From NCBI RefSeq assembly GCF_900108315.1, contig NZ_FNVB01000002.1:930001-994000 (forward strand): DNA of 64,000 nt, written 5' to 3'. The DNA comes from Saccharopolyspora kobensis (GTDB lineage: Bacteria; Actinomycetota; Actinomycetes; Mycobacteriales; Pseudonocardiaceae). Below are positions 17,604 through 27,282 of the stretch, piece by piece (within the stretch, counting starts at the first letter, position 1; the number at the start of each line of letters is the position of its first letter). The notes under the pieces were generated by a model, which was not told the origin of the DNA, made no database searches, and saw only the letters and a program-made list of their open reading frames with translations. The translations under genes were made by a program, and so were the position numbers.

Positions 17604-18801
17604 CCAGTCTCGTGATGTCGATGACGGCCGGAGCCGGCGCGGGCAGCACCAGCCACAGCACCGCGAGCCCGATCATCACCGCTGCGAACACGAGCAAGCC
17701 GCTTCGCCCCGCTGCCCACCTGGCGCGGAACCGGATCGGGTCCTCGACCAGGTACTTCGACAGCGCGGCCAAGCCGATGGACACCGCGAACACCAGCACC
17801 GTCCGGGCCCACTCGCCGAGTCCCGGCAACTGCGGTCCGAGCAGCACGATGACCGGCCAGTGCCACAGGTAGAGGCTGTAGGAGATCAGCCCCAGCCAGC
17901 GCAGCGGCCGCCAGGCGAGGCCCTTGGCGACCAGCGCCTGCGGTGCCTGCGCGCACAGCCTGATCAGCAGCGCGGCGGCCAGCGAGTGCACGAAGAGCCC
18001 ACCGGTGAACAGCCACCGCGAATCCACCCCGTCGGCCAGGAGCCACATCGCGCCGATCCCGGTCAGCAGCAGCGCCATCACGGCGCCCGCCGATCGACCG
18101 ACCGCACGGGCCAGCACGGCTTGCACCGGTCGGGTGGCGGCCAAGGCGCCCAGCAGCAATGAGAACGCCCTGGTGTCGGTGCCGGTGTAGACGCGGGTCG
18201 GATCCGCCGGGTCGGCGAGCACGACCATCAGCACCAGTGAGACGGCGGAAACCGAGGCCGCGGCCACCGCGACCCGGCGGCCGACCCGCCCGCGCCGGGC
18301 GATGACCAGCACCAGCACCGGCCAGACCAGGTAGAACTGCTCCTCGACCGCGATGCTCCACAGGTGCTCGAAGACCCGGTCGGGCCCGAACCGGTCCCAA
18401 TAGCCGGCCGACTCCGCGAGCAGGTGCCAGTTGAGCAGGTTCAGCTGGACCCACGGACCGTCCGAGAGCGTCGTCCGCACCACGTCCGGCGAGCCCACCG
18501 CCCACACGAGCACCGCGACCGCCGTCAGCATCACCACCAGCGCAGGCAGCAACCGGCGGATCCGCCGCCCCCAGAAGGCGACCAGCGACACCGCCCCCGT
18601 CGTCGCGATCTCCCGCAGCAGCAGACCGGTGATGAGGTAACCGGACAGCGCGAAGAACAGATCCACCCCGAGGAAACCACCGGACAGGTGGCCGGTGTGG
18701 AACAACAGCACCCCGAGGATCGAAATCCCCCGCAACCCGTCCAGCGCGGGCAGGTGCGCACCGCTCACCCCAGCGGTCTTGATCGGCTGAACCTGCGTCA
18801 T
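17599..18801 (-). CDS. Acyltransferase-3 family membrane protein
   Basis: 400 residues with about ten membrane helices. The signature LPALDGLRGISILGVLLFHTG, GVDLFFALSGYLITGLLL and HLWSIAVEEQFYL identify the OafA/YrhL family, which O-acylates sugars or cell-wall polymers. It lacks the C-terminal SGNH domain many members have; the separate SGNH lipoprotein at 14189-14932 may do that step, although this is only suggested by nearness. Start at ATG 18801; ribosome site is weak. Confidence 0.88.
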   Translation of the reverse strand: MTQVQPIKTAGVSGAHLPALDGLRGISILGVLLFHTGHLSGGFLGVDLFFALSGYLITGLLLREIATTGAVSLVAFWGRRIRRLLPALVVMLTAVAVLVWAVGSPDVVRTTLSDGPWVQLNLLNWHLLAESAGYWDRFGPDRVFEHLWSIAVEEQFYLVWPVLVLVIARRGRVGRRVAVAAASVSAVSLVLMVVLADPADPTRVYTGTDTRAFSLLLGALAATRPVQAVLARAVGRSAGAVMALLLTGIGAMWLLADGVDSRWLFTGGLFVHSLAAALLIRLCAQAPQALVAKGLAWRPLRWLGLISYSLYLWHWPVIVLLGPQLPGLGEWARTVLVFAVSIGLAALSKYLVEDPIRFRARWAAGRSGLLVFAAVMIGLAVLWLVLPAPAPAVIDITRLG

Positions 18802-18997
18802 GGAGCCGACTTTGCCGACCCCATGTCGAAACACCGTCCACGTCACGTCCCAGCCCTGTCGCAACATCCGGACCGTCCACTGTGGCGAGGCGTGAGTCGC
18901 GAGAAGAGCGCTTGTGCGCGGCGTTCCGTGGTCGAGCCGACACTGTCGGCCATCTCGCTTCGCCACCGACCGCTCCTCTCCGCATCCGCCCGAACAC

Positions 18998-19014
18998 TGG
19001 GAATCACATTCCCA
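18998..19014. promoter_or_regulatory. Perfect 17-bp dyad upstream of the IclR gene
   Basis: TGGGAATCACATTCCCA, 7-bp arms around CAC, lies 54 bases before the IclR start. A weaker TCCCA-N5-TGGGA dyad overlaps its right side. Probable IclR operator. Confidence 0.6.
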
Positions 19015-19068
19015 TTCACTGGGAGAAATGACTGGGCAGCCGCACGTCGCCGACGTACTGTCCCCGCC

Positions 19069-19812
19069 GTGACCAGCGCGGAAACGAACCGGAAAGCCGG
19101 TGGACGGGCAGCGCGGATCCTGGCGGTGTTCGCCGAGCAGGAGAGCGCGACGGCGGAGGAGATCTCCGCCAGCACCGGCATTCCCTCCAGCGCCGTGTAC
19201 CGGCACCTGACCGCGTTCGTCGAAATCGGACTGGTGCACCAGGGACGCACGCGCGGCCGCTACTGCGCCGGATCGCTGACGGTGCAGATGGCCGAGAACT
19301 ACCGGCGGGAAGTGCTCAACCAGGGCGGGGTGCGGGCTCGCCTCCGGCGGCTGGCGACCGACACCGACGAACTCGCCGCGTTCCTCATCGCCCGCGACAA
19401 CGACGTGCTCTGCATCGAAGCCGCCGAGGGAACACGGGTCATCCGCTGCAGCTTCTCGCCCGGGCTGAGCAAGCCGCTCACCTTCGGAGCCAGCGCCCAA
19501 GCCCTGCTCGCGCACCTGCCCGGGGACCGGGTCTCGCGGGCCGCCGCGGCGCACGGGCTGACCACCGCGCAGGCCGAGAAGTTGGCGAGCGACCTGCGGC
19601 GCGTTCGGGACCAGGGCTTCGCGGTGAGCGTCGGCCAGGTCGATCCAGGCGTGTGGGGCGTGAGCGTGCCCGTGCTGGGCCGCAACCACGACCTCGTCGG
19701 CGTGGTCAGCACGATGGCCCCCGATTTCCGCGTCCGGGCACGGCGTGAGTCCCTCATAACGCTCACTCACGCCGCAGCGCAGGACATCAGCAGACTGGAG
19801 GCGCACACGTGA
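19069..19812 (+). CDS. IclR-family transcriptional regulator
   Basis: 247 residues, N-terminal winged helix (ILAVFAEQESATAEEISASTGIPSSAVYRHL) and C-terminal IclR effector domain. GTG 19069 is the first start that leaves the HTH intact. GTGA overlap with the hydrolase gene places it at the head of the operon. Likely senses the amino acid or imino compound processed downstream, and probably binds the dyad at 18998. Confidence 0.9.
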   Translation: MTSAETNRKAGGRAARILAVFAEQESATAEEISASTGIPSSAVYRHLTAFVEIGLVHQGRTRGRYCAGSLTVQMAENYRREVLNQGGVRARLRRLATDTDELAAFLIARDNDVLCIEAAEGTRVIRCSFSPGLSKPLTFGASAQALLAHLPGDRVSRAAAAHGLTTAQAEKLASDLRRVRDQGFAVSVGQVDPGVWGVSVPVLGRNHDLVGVVSTMAPDFRVRARRESLITLTHAAAQDISRLEAHT

Positions 19813-20759
19813 GCACATCCGCTCCCGAGTGGACCGGGCGCACCGACGGACCCGGACCAGAACATCGCAGGTGGCACAGCGCGATCAACGAATCACCCGG
19901 TGCCACCGGGGTTTCGCTGATCGGGTTTCCCAGCGACATCGGAGTCCGCCGCAACGGTGGCCGACCGGGGGCGCAAGCAGGCCCGGGCGCGATCCGCGCT
20001 GCGCTGGGTTCGTTCGCGATCCAGCCGGAGAGCGTCGTGCACGACGCAGGCGACGTCGCGGTCAGCGGTGATGCTCTCGAAGCGGCGCAGGACGGCCTCG
20101 CCGAAGCCGTCGCGGCGCAGCTGGGCGCCGGGAACCTCCCGTTCGTGCTCGGCGGTGGGCACGAAACGGCCTACGGTTCCTACCTCGGGCTCGCGCGGAG
20201 CGGCCTGCTCGACGGGCGGCGCCTGGGCGTGCTCAACCTCGATGCGCACTTCGACCTCCGGCAAGCCGATCGCGCGACCTCCGGCACCCCGTTCCGGCAG
20301 ATCGCCGCCGGGGAGGCCGAGCGCGGCGCCGACTTCACCTACGCGGTCATCGGAATCAGCCAGCCGAGCAACACCGCCGCGCTGTTCACCACGGCGGCCG
20401 AGCTCGGCGTCCGCCACCTGCTGGACCTCGACTGCCAGGAACGGCACGTCGAGGACGTCGTCGAATTCGTCCGGGCCTTCACCGCGGACGTCGACGTGCT
20501 GTACCTGTCGATCGATCTCGACGTGCTCCCCGCCGCGCAGGCGCCCGGGGTCAGCGCCCCCTCGACCCTCGGCGTACCCGCCGGTGTCGTCATCGAAGTG
20601 TGCCGGCTGGTCGGCAACGACCCGAAGCTCGTCCTGGCCGACATCACCGAGCTGAACCCCACCTACGACATCGACAACCGCACCGCTCGGGTCGCGGCCC
20701 GCCTCGTGCACACGATCGCGATGAGCGCTGCCGACCGATCTGTCCTGGAAGGACGCTGA
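19809..20759 (+). CDS. Ureohydrolase family enzyme, probably formimidoylglutamase
   Basis: 316 residues of the arginase/agmatinase fold. Both Mn sites are visible: GGGHE, NLDAHFDLR and SIDLDVLPAAQAPGVS. The NLDAHFDLR and AAQAPGVSAPS forms are typical of HutG (N-formimidoyl-glutamate hydrolase), while agmatinases usually have different residues. A role in histidine degradation fits the amino-acid transporter next door, but no other hut gene is present, so agmatinase-like or guanidino acid use is possible. Confidence 0.82.
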   Translation: MSTSAPEWTGRTDGPGPEHRRWHSAINESPGATGVSLIGFPSDIGVRRNGGRPGAQAGPGAIRAALGSFAIQPESVVHDAGDVAVSGDALEAAQDGLAEAVAAQLGAGNLPFVLGGGHETAYGSYLGLARSGLLDGRRLGVLNLDAHFDLRQADRATSGTPFRQIAAGEAERGADFTYAVIGISQPSNTAALFTTAAELGVRHLLDLDCQERHVEDVVEFVRAFTADVDVLYLSIDLDVLPAAQAPGVSAPSTLGVPAGVVIEVCRLVGNDPKLVLADITELNPTYDIDNRTARVAARLVHTIAMSAADRSVLEGR

Positions 20760-20760
20760 G

Positions 20761-22257
20761 ATGCCCCGTCAGCGGATCCGGGGGCGGCTGATGACCGCGC
20801 TCCTCGCCGGTCTGGCCGCCTGCCTGCTCGTGTTCGCGCCCGCGAACGCGGCGACCGCGCAAGAACCTCCCCCCTCCGACAAGCTCGCAGCGCTGCGGTC
20901 CGGTCAGCTCGCGCTGCGGGTCGGCACCGACGCCACCTTCCCGCCGTTCGAGTTCACCGACGCCGCGGGAGATCAGCTCGGCTTCGACGTCGACCTGGTC
21001 CGGGCGCTGGCCGCGCGGGCCGGGATCAAGAACGTCGAGTTCGTCCAGATGCCGTTCGGCAACATCGTTCCCGCGCTGCAGGCCGACCAGATCGACGTGG
21101 GCGCCTCGGCGATCTACATCAGCGCCGAACGCGCCAAAGCCGTCGACTTCACCGACGTCTACTACCCCGGCGGCCTCGCCATCTTCACCAACGAGAAGGA
21201 CGACTCGATCTCCTCGCTCGAAGATCTGGCGGGCAAGCGGGTCGCCGTCCAAGTGGGCACGAAGTCCGTCGAGTGGCTCAAGCAGCACCAACCCGCCGCG
21301 CAGCTGATCACGGTCCAGACCAACGAGCAGATGTTCTCGTCGGCGCGGCTGGGGCAGGCCGACGCCGTCGTGACCGGCGCCCCCGGCGGGAAGTACTTCA
21401 TCGCCCAGCAGGGCGGTCTCAAGCAGGTCGGTGACCGCTTGACCGAGGAGAACTACGGCTACGCCTTCCAGAAGGCCGATGCGGACCTGCGGAACGCGTT
21501 CAACGCCGCGCTCAAGCAGATGCACGACGACGGCTCGTACCACCAGATCACCGACAAGTGGTTCGGCGCGGAGGCCACCGCCGCCAAGCCGGCCGAACGC
21601 CCCCTGTTCAACGTCGCCACCATCGTCGAGTCCTCGGGGCAGATCTGGCAGGGCCTGCTCGTCAGCCTCCAGGTCATCCTCAGCGCGCTGGTGCTGAGCC
21701 TGCTGCTCGGCACCATCGGCGGCTTCGCCAAGCTCAGCCGGATCACACCGCTCAGGTGGCTGGGCACCGCCTACGTCTCGGTGATCCGCGGCACGCCGTT
21801 CGTGGTCCAGCTGTTCTTCATCTACTTCGGACTTCCCCAGCTCGGGCTGCAACTCCCACCGATGGCCGCCGGGATCATCGCCCTCGGGCTCTACAGCGGT
21901 TCGTACGTGACCGAGATCTTCCGCGGTGCCGTGCAGTCCGTCGACCGCGGTCAGCTGGAGGCGTCGCGGTCGTGCGGGATGTCGCACGCCTCGGCCATGC
22001 GCCACGTGGTCATCCCGCAGGCGTTCCTGCGCATGCTCCCGCCGCTGGGCAACGAGTTCGTCTCGATGACGAAGAACTCGGCGCTGGTGTCCTTCGTGAC
22101 CATCCACGAGCTCTTCCTGGTGGGGCAGACGATCATCTCCCGCACGTTCGACGCGCTGACGGTCTACCTGTTCATCGGGCTGCTCTACTACCTGATCACC
22201 AACCTCATCGGTTTCGCGACGAGCACCATCGAGAAGAAGATGGCGGTGTACATCTGA
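20761..22257 (+). CDS. Polar amino-acid ABC transporter: fused binding protein and permease
   Basis: 498 residues. An N-terminal signal peptide (residues 1-36) and a periplasmic-binding-type domain (~40-275: [26 protein letters not shown]) are joined to a HisM/GlnP permease (~290-498, EAA-like loop [15 protein letters not shown]). The fusion fixes the solute-binding domain directly on the channel, as in some GlnPQ systems. ATPase follows by ATGA-like overlap (TGATG). Confidence 0.93.
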   Translation: MPRQRIRGRLMTALLAGLAACLLVFAPANAATAQEPPPSDKLAALRSGQLALRVGTDATFPPFEFTDAAGDQLGFDVDLVRALAARAGIKNVEFVQMPFGNIVPALQADQIDVGASAIYISAERAKAVDFTDVYYPGGLAIFTNEKDDSISSLEDLAGKRVAVQVGTKSVEWLKQHQPAAQLITVQTNEQMFSSARLGQADAVVTGAPGGKYFIAQQGGLKQVGDRLTEENYGYAFQKADADLRNAFNAALKQMHDDGSYHQITDKWFGAEATAAKPAERPLFNVATIVESSGQIWQGLLVSLQVILSALVLSLLLGTIGGFAKLSRITPLRWLGTAYVSVIRGTPFVVQLFFIYFGLPQLGLQLPPMAAGIIALGLYSGSYVTEIFRGAVQSVDRGQLEASRSCGMSHASAMRHVVIPQAFLRMLPPLGNEFVSMTKNSALVSFVTIHELFLVGQTIISRTFDALTVYLFIGLLYYLITNLIGFATSTIEKKMAVYI

Positions 22258-22988
22258 TGGCACTACTCGAAGTCAAGGACCTGACCAAGAGCTACGGCGA
22301 TGCCGAGGTGCTGCGCGGGATCGACTTCACCGTCGAGCCCGGCCAGGTGGTCGCGGTGATCGGCCCCAGCGGCGGCGGCAAGTCCACCTTCCTGCGCTGC
22401 CTCAACCTGCTGGAGACCCCGACCTCCGGCAGCGTGCGCTTCGACGGCGAGGAGCTGACCGGCAGCGGTGTCGACCTCGACCGGCTGCGCTCCCGGATGG
22501 GCATGGTGTTCCAGCACTTCAACCTGTTCCCCAACATGACGGCGCTGCGAAACGTCGTGCTGCCGCAGGTGAACGTGCTCAAGAGGTCGAAGGCCGAGGC
22601 CGAGGCGAAGGCGCGCGCCCTGCTGGAGCGCGTCGGCATGCTCGAACGCGCCGAGGCCTATCCGAACCGGCTCTCCGGCGGGCAGAAGCAGCGCGTGGCG
22701 ATCGTCCGCGCCGCCGCGATGGACCCGAAGCTGATGCTCTTCGACGAACCGACCTCCGCGCTGGACCCCGAGGTCGTCCAGGACGTGCTCGACATCATGT
22801 CCGAGCTCGCCGACGACGGCATGACCATGGTCGTCGTCACGCACGAGATGGGCTTCGCCCGCAAGGTCGCCGACCGCGTCGTCTTCGTCGACGACGGGCA
22901 CATCGTCGCCGACCTCCCGCCGGACGAGTTCTTCGCCGACAGCAACACCCACCCCCGCATCCGGACCTTCCTGGACAAGGTCCTCTGA
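22257..22988 (+). CDS. Polar amino-acid ABC transporter ATPase
   Basis: 243 residues with Walker A (GPSGGGKST), Q-loop ([13 protein letters not shown]), signature (LSGGQKQR), Walker B ([12 protein letters not shown]) and H-loop (VVTHEM). The HisP/GlnQ subfamily. It begins one base inside the stop of the fused permease gene and ends the operon, which finishes with a hairpin at 23007. Confidence 0.95.
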   Translation: MALLEVKDLTKSYGDAEVLRGIDFTVEPGQVVAVIGPSGGGKSTFLRCLNLLETPTSGSVRFDGEELTGSGVDLDRLRSRMGMVFQHFNLFPNMTALRNVVLPQVNVLKRSKAEAEAKARALLERVGMLERAEAYPNRLSGGQKQRVAIVRAAAMDPKLMLFDEPTSALDPEVVQDVLDIMSELADDGMTMVVVTHEMGFARKVADRVVFVDDGHIVADLPPDEFFADSNTHPRIRTFLDKVL

Positions 22989-23006
22989 TCGGCCCGAACC
23001 GGATTG

Positions 23007-23039
23007 AAGCCGTCGCTGCGACCAGCGGCGACGGCTTCG
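23007..23039 (+). terminator. Hairpin terminator after the amino-acid transporter operon
   Basis: An 11-bp stem (GAAGCCGTCGC with GCGACGGCTTC) and an 11-base loop, 18 bases after the ATPase stop. No T run, as is common in high-GC actinomycetes. Confidence 0.65.
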
Positions 23040-23150
23040 CTCCGCGGCCACCGAGCCCCGCCCGCAGGTTCCCGGCCGCCCGCGCCCGGGTCCGCGCGGC
23101 CCGTTCGGCCTAGTCTGGAGTCGAGCAGTCCGGGAGTAGTAGGAGCGTCG

Positions 23151-23861
23151 ATGAGTTTTGAGGTCAGGTCAGCGCGCGGCAGCTCCCGCCGATGGCCGTA
23201 CCCGCAGGTCAACGCCCTCGAACAGCTCAGCGACACCGAACGCGACGACGCACTGGCGTTCATGCGCCGGACCGGCGACCTGCTGATGATGCACAAGTTC
23301 GGCGTCGACGAGCTCATGACCAAGCTGCGGATCTGGAGCGAGGAGTTCGACTACTCCCACGAGCACGATCCGATCGAGCACATCACCTCGCGGATCAAGC
23401 GCCCGGAAGCGATCGCGGCCAAGCTGGCCCGGCGCGGGCTGCCGGTCAGCCCGGAGTCGGCGCGCGAGAACCTCACCGACATCGCCGGCGTGCGCGTGGT
23501 GTGCCCGTTCGTCTCCGACGTCTACCTCCTCCGCGACGTCATCCGCCAGCACCAGATCGAGATCGTGCAGACCAAGGACTACATCGCCGAGCCGAAGCCG
23601 AACGGCTACCGCAGCCTGCACCTGATCATCAAGATGCCCGTGCACCTGTCCAACCGCACCGAGCTGGTCGCCGTCGAGCTCCAGCTGCGCACCATCGCGA
23701 TGGACTTCTGGGCCGCCGTCGAGCACGAGCTGCTCTACAAGAGCGGGGGCGAGGTGCCGGAGAACTTCGCCGCCGAGCTCAAATCCGCGGCCGAGACCGC
23801 AGCCGGGCTCGACGCCCAGATGGCCTCGCTGCACGAGCTCAGCGAGAGGGCGTCCGACTAG
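23151..23861 (+). CDS. Small alarmone synthetase (RelA/SpoT synthetase domain only)
   Basis: 236 residues. Synthetase motifs: RIKRPEAIAAKL, DIAGVRVVC, KDYIAEPKPNGYRSLHL and VELQLRTIAMDFWAAVEHELLYK. The HD hydrolase and TGS/ACT domains of full RelA are absent, so the protein makes (p)ppGpp but does not break it down. ATG 23151 follows AGGAG. It stands alone in a 160-base upstream region; its stop overlaps the tail of a decayed TetR gene on the other strand. Confidence 0.92.
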   Translation: MSFEVRSARGSSRRWPYPQVNALEQLSDTERDDALAFMRRTGDLLMMHKFGVDELMTKLRIWSEEFDYSHEHDPIEHITSRIKRPEAIAAKLARRGLPVSPESARENLTDIAGVRVVCPFVSDVYLLRDVIRQHQIEIVQTKDYIAEPKPNGYRSLHLIIKMPVHLSNRTELVAVELQLRTIAMDFWAAVEHELLYKSGGEVPENFAAELKSAAETAAGLDAQMASLHELSERASD

Positions 23862-24300
23862 AGCTGCGTTCGAGCGGCGCCGTCGAGGAAGGCGGTGGTC
23901 GCGGCGGCGCTGACCTGTTCGACGCCCTGACCACCGCGAATGGACAGCTTGATCAAGGACGTCACCGATGCCGAGGAACGTGGCGGGCAGCGCTTCCGCA
24001 TCGAGGTCGTCGCAGCGTGCCGTCCGCCTCGCCCCGGACCAGCAGAGCGCGGATCGGCTCCACGATCCGCGTTTCGACGGCCCGGGCGTCCACGAGACCG
24101 GGCGGCAGCTCCGCCAGCGCGACGTACTTGCGCCCCGTCGTGACGATGGCGCGACTCAACCGCGCGATCCCCTCCCGGGCCGGAAGTAGCGGTAGAGCGT
24201 TGCGCGACCGGCACCGGCCGCGGTGGCGATCTCGGTCATGCTGGCGTCGCGGCAAGTACCGCAGAATCACCCCGCTCCAGCGTCACCGGAGCCCTCGTGA
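23858..24300 (-). pseudogene. Decayed TetR-family regulator
   Basis: Translating the minus strand gives TetR-like pieces in successive frames: TEIATAAGAGRATLYRYF (the helix-turn-helix end), REGIARLSRAIVTTGRKYV, then LDAEALPATFLGI and finally VTSLIKLSIRGGQGVEQVSA to the stop. At least three frame changes separate them, so no intact protein is made. Overlaps the alarmone-synthetase stop tail to tail. Confidence 0.7.
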
Positions 24301-24563
24301 CCGCACCATCGCCACCGTCATGGCCGTCTTGAGCGCTGCGACCGCCTGCACGTGCTCGACACATCTTGCAGAGCAAGGGAATTCGCCCACCCACCCAACC
24401 GAGCGAGACACCTGCCGCGCAACAGGATCGCAACGCCGAGATCCGCGATCGACAGAGCAGCAGGGGTGGGTGAACAGCGGCGGCTGAAGTTGGCTCGCCG
24501 CATCAGCGCGTGCTTCCCTTACCTGGAATCCCTTCCACAGCAACGAATATGAGGAGAATACGG

Positions 24564-24926
24564 ATGTTCCGACGAAGCAGGATCGCCGCCGTGGTCGCCT
24601 TCGCGGCCGGACTGCTGGGAGGGTCGTTCTCCCCGGCTCACGCCCAGGCACCCGTGCCCGCTCCCGGACACTTCACCGCGGACGGGGTGTACATCCACGC
24701 CGAACCCCGCCTCAACTCCCCCAGACTCGGCGAGGGCTTCAAGAACCAACCCGTGGACGTGCACTGCTACGCGCGAGGGGACGTGGTGGGCGACACCGAC
24801 TTCTGGTACTACCTGACCGACCAGGCCACCAACGTAACGGGCTATTCCACGGCGACGTTGGTCATGCTGAACGGCCAAAGCGTGCCCCCTTGCCCTCGCG
24901 CCCTCTCTCCCACGCAATCCTGGTGA
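24564..24926 (+). CDS. Secreted SH3-like protein
   Basis: 120 residues with a Sec signal peptide (FRRSRIAAVVAFAAGLLGG, cleavage near AHAQA). The mature ~90 residues (GVYIHAEPRLNSPRLGEGF ... FWYYLTDQATNVTGYSTATLV) resemble a bacterial SH3b module that binds cell-wall peptides. ATG 24564 has GAGGAG 7 bases upstream; an in-frame ATG at 24549 has no such site. Two Cys (HCYARG and PPCPR) could form a disulphide. Confidence 0.75.
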   Translation: MFRRSRIAAVVAFAAGLLGGSFSPAHAQAPVPAPGHFTADGVYIHAEPRLNSPRLGEGFKNQPVDVHCYARGDVVGDTDFWYYLTDQATNVTGYSTATLVMLNGQSVPPCPRALSPTQSW

Positions 24927-25049
24927 GGCTTCTTTCGCCTGGTGGCAACAGATCCCGCGCAACTCACCGGCATGCTCCGAAGCGACTGGCCGCGGCTTCT
25001 TTGGAGCGACGAGGGCGCTCTTCGGCGGACGGTGGGCTGAGCAGTTATA

Positions 25050-25062
25050 GTCCTAAAAGGAC
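25050..25062. promoter_or_regulatory. Orphan dyad GTCCTAAAAGGAC
   Basis: Five-base arms around an A-rich centre, in an AT-richer patch (TTATAG before, ACATATTGAC after). Looks like a regulator site but no gene starts nearby; it may be left from a lost gene. Confidence 0.3.
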
Positions 25063-25163
25063 ATATTGACGCGTCGACGACAGGCGCTCCGCCGTGGAAC
25101 GCGCCACCAGCGGCAAGTTCCGCAGAATCAGCTCCCGCCGCCGACTGTCCCACGGCGGCCGTA

Positions 25164-26357
25164 TCACGCCGTGCGGAGTTGCTTTTCCAGCGGTGTCGGG
25201 AAGGACGGGACCACCGGGATTCCGTTCAGGCGGGGCTGCAGCGCACGGGCGGCTTCCTGCACCGCACCGGCCGCCGCCGTGCCGCGATCGACCAGCAGGC
25301 TGGTGGCGATCTCCCCGTCCGGGCGCACCGCCCAGCCCCCGATGACCTCACCACCCCACCAGATCGTCGGACCGATGTTCCCGTTGCGGTCGAACAGGGG
25401 CCGGGAGTCCTCGGGCAGGTACCAGTCGCGTTCCTTCCAGCCCATGGGCGTGGGATCGAGCGCGGGCAGCAGCGCGGCGGTCGGGGCTGCGGGCTCGTCG
25501 GCCGCGGTGTCGTCGGCCATGACCAGCCCGCAGCCGACGTCGACGGTGTCCAGCGCGGCGAGGGCCTTCCTGGTGGCTCCGAGCGTCCAGCCCGTCCACC
25601 ACTGGACGTCGGCGACGGTGGCCGGGCCGAAGCGCCGCAGGTACTGCTCGACCAGGCGGGCCTTGGCGTCCGGCAGCTCGGGGATTCCCCGCGGCCACCA
25701 GCTCGACGCCGGTTCCCAGGTGTGCGCGCGGGAGGTCCACGAGCCGCGCGGTTGCGCGCGGACCATCCGGCCCTCGGCCGCCATCATCACCAGGACGTTC
25801 GTGGTGATGTTGCGCTTCACGTCCCACTTCTTGCCCGACGTCGGCAGCAGAGCGGTCCGCAGCCGGGGCTCGTCGGCGGACAGCTGCGCCGCGGTGGCCG
25901 AACCGCGCTCCGCCAGCGCCTGTTCCACCGACGACTCCACCGATCGCAGCCACCCCTCGACATCGGCGGGCAGCTCCGGATCGGTGGGAATCGTGGTGAG
26001 TTGCTGGATCAGCCGTTTGCGCTGCCGGTCGGCGACCTCCAGCGACGCGGCGTTGTGCACCACCGGCACCAGATCGGTCGGCACCACGAACAGCGTGCGG
26101 CGCATCGCCAGCATCCGGACCAGCTCGCGGTCGTCGTACATGACCTTGGCGACATCCTCGAGCGACGCCGACGGGCAGCGGGCGAGCACCGACAGGAAGA
26201 CCGTTGCCGGGTCCGTCGCGTGCAGCACCACCACGTCTGCCGCCGCCCGCACCGGGTCGCTCGCCGTCCCGGCGAGGTGCTGCCGGGCGACCAGCCGGGC
26301 CCGCCGCTGTTCAATGTCAAACCGCACGACGCCATTGCTACCAGCAGGCACCGACAC
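25164..26357 (-). CDS. AlkZ-type winged-helix DNA glycosylase
   Basis: 397 residues, the length of the HTH_42/AlkZ family, whose members unhook DNA interstrand crosslinks and often protect producers of DNA-damaging natural products. Visible parts: [11 protein letters not shown] at the N-terminus, three winged-helix repeats through the middle ([12 protein letters not shown]) and a C-terminal barrel ([12 protein letters not shown]). I cannot place the family's catalytic Gln motif with certainty. Start could be ATG 26357 or GTG 26327. Confidence 0.8.
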   Translation of the reverse strand: MSVPAGSNGVVRFDIEQRRARLVARQHLAGTASDPVRAAADVVVLHATDPATVFLSVLARCPSASLEDVAKVMYDDRELVRMLAMRRTLFVVPTDLVPVVHNAASLEVADRQRKRLIQQLTTIPTDPELPADVEGWLRSVESSVEQALAERGSATAAQLSADEPRLRTALLPTSGKKWDVKRNITTNVLVMMAAEGRMVRAQPRGSWTSRAHTWEPASSWWPRGIPELPDAKARLVEQYLRRFGPATVADVQWWTGWTLGATRKALAALDTVDVGCGLVMADDTAADEPAAPTAALLPALDPTPMGWKERDWYLPEDSRPLFDRNGNIGPTIWWGGEVIGGWAVRPDGEIATSLLVDRGTAAAGAVQEAARALQPRLNGIPVVPSFPTPLEKQLRTA

Positions 26358-26384
26358 GCGACGAGCTGACCCGGCATCCCCGAT

Positions 26385-26778
26385 CGGTTGATGGCGACCG
26401 CGAGCTGCGGCAACTGCTCGGCGCGCAGCTGCGGCAGAGCGACCTGCCGGACACGCTCGAGGTCGGCGCCCAGTTCCGCAGGCTCTCCGGCGGCAGAAGC
26501 AACGATGTCCACCGCTCTCGTGCTGATCGGCGACCCGAGGGTGGTAGTGCTCGACGACTCACCACCGGTCTCGACCCGCAGGCCCGCCGCGACGCCTGGG
26601 AGCTCATCGAACTCGTCCGCGACCGCGGCGGCACGATCCTGCTGGTCACGCGCTTCATGGACGAAGCGCCACGGCTGTGCGACTCGCGGTGATCGACTCC
26701 GGCCGGGTCGCCGCCGTCGACATCCCGAACGATGTGGCCTCCAGCGTCGACGACACGCGTCCGGTGCTCCTCACCTGA
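26385..26778 (+). pseudogene. Remnant of a drug-export ABC ATPase
   Basis: Pieces of a DrrA-like ATPase in shifted frames: [20 protein letters not shown] (after Walker A), RRLSGG (signature), then [12 protein letters not shown] (Walker B), [18 protein letters not shown] and [16 protein letters not shown] (H-loop region, with the usual His replaced by Arg), ending VAAVDIPNDVASS. About 80 residues between Q-loop and signature are deleted, so it is not functional. Confidence 0.7.
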
Positions 26779-26791
26779 CGCAAGCGGCAGG

Positions 26792-27211
26792 TCAGCGGGT
26801 ATCCGGAGCCGGGGCCAGGAACTCCAGACGGTTGCCGGGGTCGCCCTTCGCGCAGAACCTCCGGTGGCCGTGGAAGTCATCGTCCCAGGTGACCTCGACT
26901 CCCCTGCCCTCCAGCCGCTTCGCGAGGCCGTCGAGGTCTGCGACCAGGATGCCGGGGTGCGCCTTCTTCGCCGGGCGGGAGTCCTCCTCCACGCCGAGGT
27001 GGATCTCCAGGTCGTCGGCCCGGACCCACAGGCCGCCGCTGGCGGCGAGCACCGGCGGTTTCCGGGTCTCCGTCATGCCCAGCACGTCCACCCAGAACCG
27101 GCGGCAGTCGTCCTCGCTGTTCGGCGGGATCGACAGCTGCACGTGGTGCAGACCGAAGCCGAGCCCGGAAGTGGTCTCGGCGACGTCATCGGGCTGCGCG
27201 TTGTCGGGCAA
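26792..27211 (-). CDS. VOC-family (glyoxalase-like) protein
   Basis: About 139 residues with two βαβββ modules: LHHVQLSIPP, FWVDVLGMTETRKPP, HPGILVADLDGLAKRLEGRGVEV, CAKGDPGNRLEFLAP. Metal ligands seem partly present (His in LHHV, Glu in LEFLAP). Start is uncertain: TTG 27211 with GGAGAG 10 bases upstream is used; a GTG at 27286 overlapping the monooxygenase stop would add 25 residues. Co-transcribed with that monooxygenase. Confidence 0.75.
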   Translation of the reverse strand: MPDNAQPDDVAETTSGLGFGLHHVQLSIPPNSEDDCRRFWVDVLGMTETRKPPVLAASGGLWVRADDLEIHLGVEEDSRPAKKAHPGILVADLDGLAKRLEGRGVEVTWDDDFHGHRRFCAKGDPGNRLEFLAPAPDTR

Positions 27212-27282
27212 TTCCCCGGTTCTCTCCCATCGTCGCGATCCGGCGCTCAGTGGATCAAGACCGCTCACCCAGCGCCAGGTCT

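Noticed and set aside
17599..19818. 739-residue minus-strand frame covering the acyltransferase and the IclR gene
   Set aside because: Only the first part (17599-18801) has family support; the rest is the antisense of IclR.
25164..26357. Start at GTG 26327 for the AlkZ-like gene
   Set aside because: Possible, but ATG 26357 is in frame and no ribosome site decides; kept as an alternative only.
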